DNA from: Nissolia schottii
Taxonomy: Eukaryota > Streptophyta > Magnoliopsida > Fabales > Fabaceae
Assembly (NCBI GenBank): GCA_003254905.1
Contig: QANU01016478.1
Span: 899,058-963,057, forward strand
Direction: 5' to 3'
DNA: 64,000 bases
The translations under genes and the position numbers were made by a program. Shown piece by piece: positions 12,011 through 27,720 of the stretch (the stretch's first letter is position 1; each line of letters begins with the position of its first letter). The notes under the pieces are model-generated. The model searched no databases. It saw only the letters and a list, made by a program, of their open reading frames with translations, and was not told where the DNA came from.

Positions 12011-12635
12011 GTGAATTTCCTTTTTTTTTTTTTTTTAATTTTCATAATCAGTTGCTTTCCAATAAATTAAGAAAATATCAAATTTGAAGGAAAAACTATT
12101 TTTTTTAAAAAAAATTTAATACTTTGAATTAGATGTATTAAGAAAATTGAATGACCTTATAACTTACTCATAACAAACACTAAAGTTTCTTTTATCCTTT
12201 AAACCCTTAATCTTTGGAGATAAGAAGCAAAGTGAGTAGCAAACAGTGTTCATATTGATAAAAAAGAAAAAGAAAATAACAGAGATTAATTTTCTTTTCA
12301 TCAAATTTTTTTTTCCATCCATGAAATTCTGAGGAAATCACGGGAAAAAAGGTTACATTACAAGAAGGAAGGATGTGCAGTAAGTCCAAGCAGCCTTCTT
12401 TTTCTATTTTTTTTTTTTCATTTTTCCTTCAAGTGGAAAACTTAGCAGAATCCTAAATTAGCAGCAAGCTTCTTCTATTCTACATCTAGGCGTAATGTAC
12501 AAATACGTAGTATAATACAAACTCCAACTACTAACTAACTAATCAGTATTGCAGTAAATTTTTATAATCAAGGGCAAGGCGCTTCAATAACTCCGCCTTT
12601 TTCTCATGTTCAATGACTCGGACCGAGTCGACTCA
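12011..12635. other. 3' flank and likely 3' UTR of the J-protein gene
   Basis: AT-rich, with T and A runs. The part next to 12635 is expected to be 3' UTR of the minus-strand gene. I did not find a clear polyadenylation signal. Confidence 0.4.
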
Positions 12636-13127
12636 CTACCAGCACTGATCCGTTTCCCAGTTCCGGCCGGTGTAGCCTGAGAATACCGACGGCGTCGACA
12701 GCGGCCGTTGCCGCCGGAATAGGCTACGGTCGTAATCGGCGCGCTTTACTGGATCCGACAGGGTGCAGTATGCGTCGTGGATCTTCATGAACTCATCCGC
12801 CGACGAGGTTTTCCGGTCGATCGCCGCCACGTCGGGGTGGCAAACCCTAGCAAGTCGCCGGTACGCCGCCTTGATCTCCTGGCTGGAGGCGCCGGCGGGA
12901 ATACCAAGAACCTCGTAGAGCGACGTGAAGGAGGTGGCGCCGTTCGGGATCAGGAAGGAAGGCCTCTGTTGCTCCGTCCAGGTAGATCTAGCGTCGGCGG
13001 TGGCAGTGGCGGTTGCGAAGGAGACTACCGGCCGGGATCTGACGCGGCAAGGTGACGGAGCAACGGAGGTTCCGCCGGCGAGGTTAGCGACGGAGAGAGA
13101 CGCAGGAAAGGATACCGATGAAATCAT
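12636..13127 (-). CDS. Chloroplast J-domain co-chaperone, dnaJ 11 type
   Basis: Single-exon gene of 163 aa. J proteins stimulate the ATPase of Hsp70, here presumably in the plastid stroma. Residues 1 to about 45 are rich in Ser, Ala, Val, Arg and Thr with almost no acidic residues, as in a chloroplast transit peptide. The J domain covers about 66-137: SLYEVLGIPAGASSQEIKAAY, the invariant HPD at 97-99, then DEFMKIHDAYCTLSDPVKRADYD. No G/F region or zinc-finger domain follows, so this is a small type III J protein. The C-terminus (NWETDQCW) matches what I recall of the Arabidopsis J11/DJC23 group, whose members are about 160 aa, so the gene looks complete. The ATG at 13127 is the first one and is preceded by a TATA box about 95 bp upstream. 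Sure of family, less sure of the exact orthologue. Confidence 0.93.
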   Translation of the reverse strand: MISSVSFPASLSVANLAGGTSVAPSPCRVRSRPVVSFATATATADARSTWTEQQRPSFLIPNGATSFTSLYEVLGIPAGASSQEIKAAYRRLARVCHPDVAAIDRKTSSADEFMKIHDAYCTLSDPVKRADYDRSLFRRQRPLSTPSVFSGYTGRNWETDQCW

Positions 13128-13220
13128 GGTTTCGATTTTGAAAGCTGTGTTCGTTTTGGAGAGGCTGAGAGAATTAGGAATGGGATTGAAATGTGAGGAA
13201 GGATTTGGGAATTAGGGTTG

Positions 13221-13230
13221 TTATATAAAT
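13221..13230 (-). promoter_or_regulatory. TATA box of the J-protein gene
   Basis: Minus-strand ATTTATATAA about 95 bp before the start codon. The core promoter around it is flanked by a GA/CT-rich tract (13240-13255). Confidence 0.65.
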
Positions 13231-14814
13231 GAGGGGGTGGGGAGAGAGAGAGAGTGGGGTCCACCCACGAGCATAGCCGTGGTAATGTTGCGTTGGACTT
13301 TTAACACGGATGAAAAAGAGCTTATCCAATCCAATGGGCGTTTGTGCTGACTCAGGACGTGTCTGGCTTCTAGTGCCTCCCTCTCACTGTCATACTCATG
13401 TCTATGCACTTGCTTAATTTTACCATGAACTTTGCTTCTTATCTTTGTCATTCAGTTGCTCTCTCTCATCCTAAACATTGGGACTCAAATCACTCCAATT
13501 TCAGCTTAATTGAAAAAATCAACTTATTTACTTGTGATTTGTGAACGCCCAAATTAATGTATACATATCTACTTTGTGTTTTTTATCAAGACATGCTATG
13601 TAAGCCGGTTTCTTAGATTAGAATAAAATAAGGGGGAAAAAAAAACACATTCAATCTTTGCTTCTATTGATGGGGACAAAATAAGAGAAAGTTTTTGGGT
13701 AGGTATAAACCTAAAAATTTCTATTTAAACACAAAATATTTAGCCACACAAATGTCATTAAAGAGAAGTTCACATGTTTATGAGTCTATCAGTTATGTGT
13801 GCGTCTAAATAAAAAATTTTAAATTTGTGTCTGTTGAAAATAATAAAAATACTCACCAACCTAGATATTTATAAGGAATGCTCACAACAAATATGAGTAT
13901 ACTTACAATTTTCGTACCTACAAAAATGAATATACACATTCATTCATTAATAAGTATGAATATGAGAATTGAAATAATCAACTTATAAATATCCACTAAT
14001 TACTTTAAACTCTTCCATAACTGGGAGTTTACTCTAATCAGATTCGGTCCCAAAAAAGAACTCTCCCACAACTTTAGTTTACATATTTTTTTATGGACCA
14101 ATAAGATTCCTAACTAAAACTCCTTTGACACATTTTGTGACCAGTAGGAGTACTGTGAGAACAAGTGGATTCAGCCTTTTCACAAGAAGGCAAAATGTTC
14201 ATATTAGCAACGACCTTTACTTCAGTGTAATAATCGAACAAATGATTTAATAATGTTAATAATTAGCAATATACTAATATTATATTATCAGTAGACAAGA
14301 AGGGCCCTTCGGCTACTTGTTTTACAACTGAAAGTAGAGAGAGCATTATCTTCATGGGTACTTTTGTCTAACTGTCATCATCTCATGCTTCTAGATAGAA
14401 TGCCTTAAAAAAAAAAATCTTATAATTTCCTTCCATATGCTACAACTAGGATGCAACTTACAAGATGCGCCAAATGCATTACCCATTGTATTGCTCTGAC
14501 ATTATTGAAATTGACATAAAGTCGTCTATGATATATATTTAATTCTAATTATACTATATCAACAATTAAATGCGTCTATATCAGCATCGGATACAATTGC
14601 TTTGCTTTTAAATTAAATTAAATTAAATTAAAGAATGACGAGTACGAAGTATCAACCGCTAGGATGCAGCTTAACGAGAAAAAGACATTTTGGAAGAAGG
14701 TAAGTGACCTAAGATTGGCTCCAATAAGGGATTTATTACCTATAGATTTCCTCCCAAATGATTTATATCCCATAATATGTTCAATGTAAAAAATTTACAT
14801 TTGTATGAGTCTGG
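13231..14814. other. Promoter side of the J-protein gene, then AT-rich intergenic sequence
   Basis: 13231-13460 is probably 5' promoter of the J-protein gene. The rest is AT-rich with no coding signal and includes a short AAATT pentanucleotide repeat (14609-14630). Confidence 0.45.
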
Positions 14815-14920
14815 GGTCTGAAATCATCACAGGGTGGGTGTTTGAAATTGCCGCACCTTGTGGCGATTTCAGACCTTTTTTAAAAAAAAAATTGTCTCAA
14901 ATCGCCACAGGGTGTGACAA
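14815..14920. repeat. Foldback with a 22-bp stem and an extra direct copy
   Basis: Arm 14815-14836 (GGTCTGAAATCATCACAGGG...) pairs with 14854-14875 (CACCTTGTGGCGATTTCAGACC read inverted) with about three mismatches and a 17-nt loop. A third copy of the word, in direct orientation (AAATCGCCACAGGGTG), stands near 14900. It may be the subterminal repeats of a CACTA-type element, since CACTACAAAAATATTGAC begins at 15037. Confidence 0.55.
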
Positions 14921-15036
14921 TTTTGGACTCATGCCCATGCAATTATAAATTAGTATTCCGACTCATATTTTGGTATACAAGTTATACTAAAACCATGTAT
15001 AAGTATGAAGTCTCCAATAAGATTCAAACACCCGTC

Positions 15037-15310
15037 ACTACAAAAATATTGACTTTAAATTTTATTTATTTTTATTAACTTCACTTAAATGAAGGTCATT
15101 TGATATAAAAAAATTACTTTTTATTGAATAAAAGATTACACTTCGTAGTATGACCAACTTTAAAAAGTGTAATCTCAATTTTATAATACATTATAAAAAA
15201 GGCTAAAGTGTTAATTTTTTTCTTCTTCTAAAATTGCACTCTCAAAGATTAAATATCACTTTTGAGGGGTGACCAAGTTACGGATAGCCTTCGATATTAT
15301 GAATTGTAGC
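15037..15310. mobile_element. Possible small non-autonomous CACTA-like element
   Basis: It begins with CACTACAAAAATATTGAC. A loosely matching inverted end (AATTGTAGCG) occurs near 15302-15311, and AAGTGTAATC-type words lie inside. The right end is weak and no target duplication could be confirmed. A similar CACTACAATAAATTTAG word occurs at about 15857. Confidence 0.3.
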
Positions 15311-15950
15311 GTATAAACAATAAAAATGCTTTTATCATATTTTTAAGTTTAATTAATAAGAAAAAAAAATAATTAATTTTAATCCAAATTTTTTTAGTGA
15401 AATGTGACATTTAAGTCAAATTGTTTGTAGCTTGTTACTTGTATCTTTTGCGCAAGATTAACCTGAAGAAAACAATAACACATTGTAAGAGTTTAAATTA
15501 AAATGCATATTGCCGCATACTGAAAATCTTTTGAGTAAATATATGTCATCCAAAAAATTCTTTTAAATATAATCCTAATTATCTAATGAAATAAAAATAG
15601 ATATATCTAATGACTTAAAATCTCAAAAGGTAATTAATTTTTGATTCAATTAATGATACTGATAATGTTTAAGAGGATTTAATTTGTTAAAAGAGAAATC
15701 ATGTCTCAAATTTGTTAAATTCCTTCTCCTTCTATCCATCTAGTAGGTGTGAATATGATGAGATTTGTTAGGATGGGTATAATCCTATGTATAATAGGAC
15801 ACTAGTGGTTAGTTAGTAGGCGTAAATAGGTGAATATTACTATCAATATATACCACACTACAATAAATTTAGCTTAAAGCAACCTTTTAATTAAAAATTT
15901 GGTTTATTCATTGTTGAAGATGCATCTTTATTCACTAGAGCCCCCACCAC
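15311..15950. other. AT-rich intergenic sequence, no gene seen
   Basis: No supported frame on either strand. Confidence 0.5.
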
Positions 15951-16290
15951 AAGACTTATATATACTAGTTCTCTCTTCTCTCTCTCTTTTTTTTTTCTCT
16001 TACAAATTCTCATCATTATTTTATCTTGCATGCTAGCACAAACGCACCAAATCTATATCCTCTAATCTTCCAAGCAAACGGGATAGATAAGCAATGAGTG
16101 AGTGCCGTTACTTGTCTCGCTTTGTCCCTTCTTTCCAACTCTCCTCTCCATGCCACTTTCGACAACACAAAATGGCCCAAACTTCATACTATACGGCCTT
16201 GTGCCTTTATATAATTTTTTTGGAGCTTTTATTTCTGTTTAGATGTTGTTTTAGTGCCATTTAATTTGATTCTCGCAGCCTTTCACTGCA
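15951..16290 (+). promoter_or_regulatory. Promoter-like block with a 57-codon frame
   Basis: CTTATATATACTAG (TATA-like, about 15955-15968) is followed by a CT-rich leader-like tract (15970-16005). A short ATG frame then starts near 16094 (MSECRYLSRFVPSF...) and ends after 57 codons with a hydrophobic C-terminal half. The arrangement resembles the 5' end of a transcription unit, but I recognise neither the peptide nor a longer gene. It could be a gene relic, a small peptide gene or a non-coding transcript. Confidence 0.25.
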
Positions 16291-18399
16291 AGGAAAAAAA
16301 AAAGTGGATTAGAGACCGAATTTAGTGGGAAAAAAAAAAAACTTTCTCTTAACTTTGTATCTAGTGGAAAAATATTTTCTTGATGAACATGTTTTTTCGC
16401 AAAAGTAGCAAGTATTTATTAGATGATTTAATACATCTTTTCTTTATCATTAGGGCTAATGAAAGTCTTAATTATGGTTTCCCTCAAATAAAAAAAGAAA
16501 ATCGATAGACAGGTATTGCAACATTTTTCATTTAATATGAAAGATAGACATTGAAAGTGATCGACAAAGAGCATATATAGCACATTAAACCATCTGTTAG
16601 TTCAAAGGGTAGAATACATTTATTTTTTTATTAAATTTATAATTAACATATCTTTTTCAACAGATAAATGTCGTTAGACTTACGTACGAATGCGAAAAAA
16701 ACTACTGCAAAAAATTAAGTGGAATAACCGAATATGGGTATATCACATCACATCATATTTTTTAATTCCCCATTTTTCATCAAGTTGAAATTGAAAGCGT
16801 GGATGAAAATATTCTTATCTTATCTCAAAAATTAATATACATGAACCAATGAACGATGCCGGTTAATTTGTCTTGCTTGTGTGAATACATAAATATACCT
16901 AATATAGGCATTATAATAAGAAGATGATGACAACTTAATACATAGTAAGAAAATTGCAATACTTTCTTTAATCTATGTTATCTGTCACTTTTATTTTTTT
17001 TTAACATTAAAAAATGTATATAAACATAATTGTTGTCTAAATACATTAATTTTTTAATATATTAATAGAGTAAAAGTGATGGATAAAGTGAATCGGAAAA
17101 AATATTAGTTACTCTTTCTTCTCTTACCTCATTACCGCTTTCGTTTTAATAAGTCATTTACACATCACACATGCATTGTTTATTCTTCAATATTCTCAAT
17201 GTTAATGTTTCCCTACATTTGTCCAGAACAATGAACACCAAGCCAGTGCATAATGCAATCAACTAACTGGTGATGGGGTATTTATCTTATGGAGTATTTG
17301 AGAAATGACTTCAATTTATAATAGATTAAGAAGATAGATTTGTCTATTTTACACAATCCTGAACTAAAAAAAATGTGATTATATATGTGACTATTCCTTT
17401 GAAAGGAGAGGAAAAAAATTACAGTACGGACGATTGTTGCACTGTTGAAGTTTTCATGCTGTTAATTAAGTAATAAAAGTTCACAATTTTACCGTTATTT
17501 AAGTGGAAAACACACTTAGATTTAACAATCAATTCCTATTTCCCAGTCATAGAAGGAGAAAAAAAAAAAAGGAACAAAGACTGGAAGACTAGATTATTCT
17601 AGATAACTGCTAGTTAGCCTAGAAGCATTCAGAAAAATTTTAGAATATTAGAATAAAAATAATAATAAAACTATAGGTTGAATTCTTAATGCACATTTGA
17701 CCAAAAAATGAAAAATTAAAACAGATCAAAATTGAACCTGATAAGATATGAGTGGATCCAGACCACGCCTCCAATGGTGGTCATTTGATTATGACCACAT
17801 CGACATTATTAATTTAGGGTCGGTTGAATTAATCCATTATTGAAAATTTGACACACATATTTAGGATTGTGACATCAATAAGTAAAATAAGTGGTTAGCT
17901 TGCCAGCCCAAATCGGCATCAGCATATAAAGTAACATTTTCACTGTTTCAGTTGCGGCATGTAATGTTTATCTCCAATTTTTACATTTTGAAATCGTTAA
18001 TATTTTTTCCAAGCTATCCTTTCTTGTGGATTGGTCCGTCCAATAAGTCTTAATTAGAGCCAACTGTTATATTTTCGACCTCGCATTGCTGAATGGTTCA
18101 TATCTTATAGAACATGTGTGGTTATTAGCATGAGAGCATTATTTTTAAGTGATATAGAAAAGTTTGCGTCTTTGAACTGAATTGTCGCGCAAAAGATTGG
18201 TCAAACCAAAGTATACTATAGGAATGTCGTGTATATATATATTGCTATTTGTCACTAACAAATGATATGTTGGTAACAGATCTAGATGCATTAAGAATCA
18301 AATAATTTTTTTTCACTTTAAAATAACAAAAGATTAATTAATATTAAAATGTAGTGAGACCGAAGAAAATGCTTGAATTAATTATTTCAACTCTGCCTG
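16291..18399. other. AT-rich intergenic sequence, no gene seen
   Basis: No coding or RNA gene recognised on either strand. Confidence 0.5.
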
Positions 18400-18485
18400 C
18401 AGGTTCGCAATTTACTTGTTGGCGTAGAGACGCTTGTCTCACCCAAGTGATGGTGGTTTGAACCCGGCGTGCCTAAAACTATTTC
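18400..18485 (+). mobile_element. tRNA-like (SINE-type) head
   Basis: TTGGCGTAGAGACG (A-box-like) is followed about 45 bp later by GGTTTGAACCC (B-box-like), the internal polymerase III promoter layout of tRNA-derived SINEs. It does not fold as a tRNA by eye and lacks an acceptor stem, so it is not called a tRNA gene. The 3' part is not delimited. Confidence 0.4.
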
Positions 18486-18528
18486 AAATCTATATTAAAT
18501 TTAATACAATTTTTTTTAGGATACTTGA

Positions 18529-19412
18529 AAATATAAGAGTACCTTGTTGGAAATTAATAACAATAACACATGTTCTTGGTGCAACCATCAAGGAGAAAGC
18601 ATAGGATGGTACTTTATACACTCCTTTGGTGGACCTGCACAAAGAGACAATAGGGGAACTATGAGAAAGTTTGGACTAGAAGCCTTTGTATCTTGTCCTT
18701 ATGCTCTCAGATACCAATACCAGGGAGATCTGCCCAAGACCCTTTGGTCTGATCCCATGCTGCAAGACCGCTATATCTAAAGACACCTTCTCGCACTCAA
18801 CCTGTGCTAGAGCCCAGAGCGCTCATCCCATACCCTATAAGACATCACTCCATAATTTGCTCTAGGCCACTACCCTTTACACCCTTTTAGGAACTGCCCA
18901 TAGTAGTTGAAGCTAGGGGGAGCATCTTAGGAATAAATAGAAAAGCTTTGGGAAGAGGAGAGTAGAGGGACATCGACATGTCCTGGGCAGCCTAGCGTCA
19001 TGGTCTAGCAGGTCAGCACCTTATGGCTAGTGTCCAACCCAACCAAGGCAAAGAAGCCATGGAGCCCACAAATTGGAAAGAGGGGGGCAATGATAATAGA
19101 ACAGAGAGAAAACATAGAAGGGGGGATCTAAGAGAAATCACCATAATACACAACAAAGAGAGAATTCCCAGCAACAGAACCCAAAAAAACCAGAGAACCC
19201 CAAGAACTCCGAGAGGGCTTCTTCAGAGAACACAACTTGGAGCAAGGAGGAAAGGATCATCCATAAGGAGACTTGGGGCCGAGAGACAAAGGTCGTTAAC
19301 CCTCTCAATATCCACCTCTCACATTGTTCCCCACAACCCCTGTACTCACAAACTTCACATTAAACTTACGAACTCAATAATCTCATCATCTTATGCATTT
19401 GAACTTGTTTAA
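18529..19412 (+). other. Unexplained GC-richer, coding-like island
   Basis: Composition changes sharply from AT-rich flanks to near-balanced GC. An 83-codon frame (18529-18780) contains CSWCNHQGE, SIGWYFIHSFGG and PYALRYQYQGDLP. A later frame (19023-19412) is Lys/Arg/Gln/Pro-rich. Between them is GC-rich text with a TATA-like AATAAATAG near 18935. Reading-like composition without a recognised domain, followed by leader-like sequence, fits the end of a retroelement or an integrated pararetrovirus-type element, but nothing here proves either. I do not assign a function. Confidence 0.3.
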
Positions 19413-22330
19413 CAAAACGGTTTAAATCTTACATTTATGAGTATTGTATTCTTGGAAATGTGATTTTAAAACGTGAAATAAACACCACCCAAAGATTATG
19501 GTGGAAATGAATGTTCTTATTTTGAATTTTGCATGACATTTTTACGTGCAATCTCTTATTGTTATTTGTTTTATGTCATATGAGTTTCACTTTTTAAGTT
19601 AACAGTGAAAGATGACGTGAAAAATCAACATGAACTAATTCATTAGAGGGTAAATTTTCTCTTCAGATACAAGTGTTATCCGAGAGTCTCTATTCATTAT
19701 TAACATCTCCTTTTGTACTTTTTGATATGAATTTTAGTCATTTGGAAAATCGTTTACTGTTGTCGAAGAACAGTGTTATTATTGGACCGTAGTTAGCAAT
19801 GGGCTATTTCCTTTTTCTATTTTTTGTATCAACAAGTAACAAGTATGTTCTTGGTGGATCTCAACTGTTGGAGTTAATAATTTTAAGGCCTGCTTGCACC
19901 ACGATAGACTTTTGTTTCTTGGGTTACTACTATATGATGGGCCATTATTCGTTTGATGCCTTAGCTAAACATTAAACATGGAAACATTCAGACCCAACAA
20001 AATTTATAAAGAATTTAAAAAAAAAAAACCAGCAAGTGAAAAAATTATTTGTTCTCCGTATGTAACGAGGATAAGATAATTAATTGCATTGGTCCACTTA
20101 ATTAGTAGTGATTCTTTTGATGCTGATCACAGACGTAAACGTCAAAACAAGATGGACATGTATGATGCTGAAGACATATGCGATGCTTTGCTTATTTAAA
20201 AAGGATCCAATTCCTTATGAATGAGTATGGTCTTTGCTTACCATTATTTCTTTGCTTATTTTGCGGGAATACAACATGGGCTAAGTACATATATAGCCCA
20301 GATGTACGTAACCCATGTTTATTTTTGTTTCTTTGAGACTTACATGATTTCAAAGCAATTTATATTACCTCAGTGTTTGCTTTTAAAATATAGGAAGGTT
20401 CACAGCTTCTAATTTTTTTTCTCAGAATCCAAAAGGAATATAAAAACTCCACTTATTTTTTTCACTTTATTAATATAATGTTTTTCAAATAATATTATTT
20501 AAAAAATATATATACTAATGTCATACTCATATACTCATCATAAATAGTTCTTAGTAAATTTATTTATCTTCTAAAAGGTAAAGTACGTCGATCTTTAAAT
20601 TTGTACTAAAAGATTGATTCTAAGATATCATTATTTGTGAAATACATCTGTACTAATATATATTATTACGAAGTTTTTTTAAGTTAAAAGAAGTTTAAGG
20701 TTGTGTGTGGATGAGATCTTTTTATAAGATAATGTAATTTTTTTGATAATTTTAATTGATTTACTATAAAATTTATTGTTTGAATACCAAGTGAAGGAAG
20801 TTTTAAAATTGCAAATATTTTTTTTAGGTATTTTATTTACTTTAAAAGTGTGAGTTCCAATTTCCTTTCATTTCCGGCATAAGAAATTTTAAAATGTCCC
20901 TTATTACTGGTCGTTGTCTTGAGTCATCATCAACAATTCATTGATCATCGCCAGCCGGTAACTGTCGATCGCTGATTAACCACTATTGATTATTGGCTGG
21001 ACACTGTTGATTGTCATCAAGTCTGTTGCATGTTCTACACATGCTGACACCATCGATTTTTTTTTTTTAAATTGATTTTGTAAATTTTAATTTCTAAATT
21101 TGAGTCACACAAATGTAAATTTTTAAAAACGAGCCTAATCTTGCAAATTGTCTTACCAAGAACGAACCACATGATAACAAAAAACTTCATTGATGGCTGC
21201 CACTGTTAATCCGATCGGCCACTGTCAATTGCCAATCGGCCACCTCCCATCACGAGCGCAGGTAGGTTCCCCCCTCAAATCAATTTAACTTTGGATGATA
21301 GAACAAACCGAGCATAAAGCGCTTTCTGTTTGTTTTATTTTGTTTTGATGTTGGCACACTTGGCAGCCTAATGCAAGAGAAGAATGAACTCAGGGAAGAA
21401 TCGGCCACTCTCTTGTCATGGCTCCAACCCTTTCTCTTTCTCTTGTTCCACTTGTGTGCAGGCTCCGTGTCACACAAGGACCGGATGCATGTATTCTGGA
21501 GCCTTTAGTTTAGACTAAGAAAGCATCTTGTGCCCTTTATTATATAGGAGGGTCCAAGCTGAGACACAATGGCACGTCTTTTGAGCAATTTCACTGCTTA
21601 ACAACACCTCTCAGCCCATGTAAATATAGACTAGCCTATCAATATAAGTTAATGCATCATTTTCAGTGCTAATTGTTACTGTATACTACTAGCCGTGTGA
21701 TTTTGAGGCCGTCAGTATAATTGTCAATAAACCCCTAAAAGAACTTCACATAAACGTTAATAATACCATGCTGACCAAAAAAAAAAAAAAGAAGAAAAAG
21801 GAAGATTAACAATACTATATAATTGACCGATAATGCCAAGCTCTTTAGACACTTGATTATTTTCATTATTGTAAACGAGAATAACAATATTTTCGTTGTT
21901 AAAAGTTCTTCGCCACTCAAAGATATTGCATTTTATATGCCATCACCATCATTAGGGGAATCCGTCTAGTTTTGTTGCTTCCGAAGAACTTAAGCCTTTC
22001 ACTTAAGAACCGATAATGACAGTCATCAATCCAAAATAATAAAATTAATAGGCAAGACCACAACTAGCAATAGTAGTGTCTTTCTTTTTTTACCATTCAC
22101 TCAATGTTATCTGGGTCGAATTAGATACGTTAATCAAAATTACAAGAGCAAACTACGAAGGAATAAAAAATAAGCTCCAATCACTCTCAAATTAGTATGT
22201 ATGCATGCAATATTTAGTTCGACATTTGCTTTTCACAGGAAAAAGAGGTGGAAAAAATGTAACTCTAAATCAATATAATTTCACTTGACAATCAATTATA
22301 GGATTCTTTTTTTTTTTTTTCCCCCTTTTC
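19413..22330. other. AT-rich intergenic sequence, no gene seen
   Basis: The segment 20880-21260 is less AT-rich and repeats GATCGCC, GGCCACTG and ATTGATTATT words, possibly a decayed insertion. I found no supported coding frame. Poly-A and poly-T runs lie near 21778 and 22309. Confidence 0.45.
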
Positions 22331-22339
22331 GCTTGAAGA

Positions 22340-22711
22340 GTTTTATTTATAGTTACATGTTACATTATGGTACAAGCAGGCCAAGAAAACCCTGACACAA
22401 ATGATATACGCTGATGAAACTGTGACAACCGAAGGCAATCCACGCAGGGCCTACACAAACTCTATCAAACACCACTTGGACACAGCCCTCTAGATTTAGA
22501 TTTTGCTTAACACAGAAACCCGTAGGGGATGCCATATTCAATATAACTGGACTTTTTAGAGTTTCATAGAATGGTTGAGAGGGCAAAATCTGCAGGACAT
22601 ATACACATCTTAAGGGGCTTCACCACAATCTGCACAGGAGATAAAGATAATCTTAAAACACCACACCACTCTCACACCCCGGATCGTCTCAGCCTCTGAA
22701 ACACCTCCAGT
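22340..22711 (-). other. Likely 3' UTR of the calcium-dependent kinase gene
   Basis: About 370 bp between the stop codon and a minus-strand AATAAA (TTTATT at 22342-22347). It is less AT-rich than the intergenic DNA beyond it. The 73-codon minus-strand frame inside it has no recognisable domain. Confidence 0.5.
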
Positions 22712-27533
<4,822 letters not shown>

Positions 27534-27720
27534 GGTTATGGATCAGGAGAAAGGTGAGAATTTGGGCATGTAAGCATTCATTACCAGAGAGAGAGAGAGA
27601 GATAGATGAAGGGGGTTAATAGGAAGGGGGGGAAGAAGAAGGGAAGAAGGTGGTGGCGGTGGTCAAAATAGACGTTTTGAATGAAATGAGAGAGAGAGAG
27701 AGTGGCCAAAGGCAAAGAGG
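27534..27720 (-). promoter_or_regulatory. 5' leader and proximal promoter of the kinase gene, with GA repeats
   Basis: GA/CT runs at 27586-27605 and 27687-27702 lie just upstream of the start codon on the minus strand. Such pyrimidine-rich leaders are common at plant transcription starts. No clear TATA box was found, so the start site is not fixed. Confidence 0.45.

Noticed and set aside
12777-13215. Plus-strand frames opposite the J-protein gene
   Set aside because: Antisense shadows of a GC-rich exon. The minus-strand product has a complete J domain.
18400-18485. A tRNA gene
   Set aside because: A- and B-box-like words are present but there is no acceptor stem or cloverleaf, so a SINE head fits better. 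The same holds for 50185-50300.
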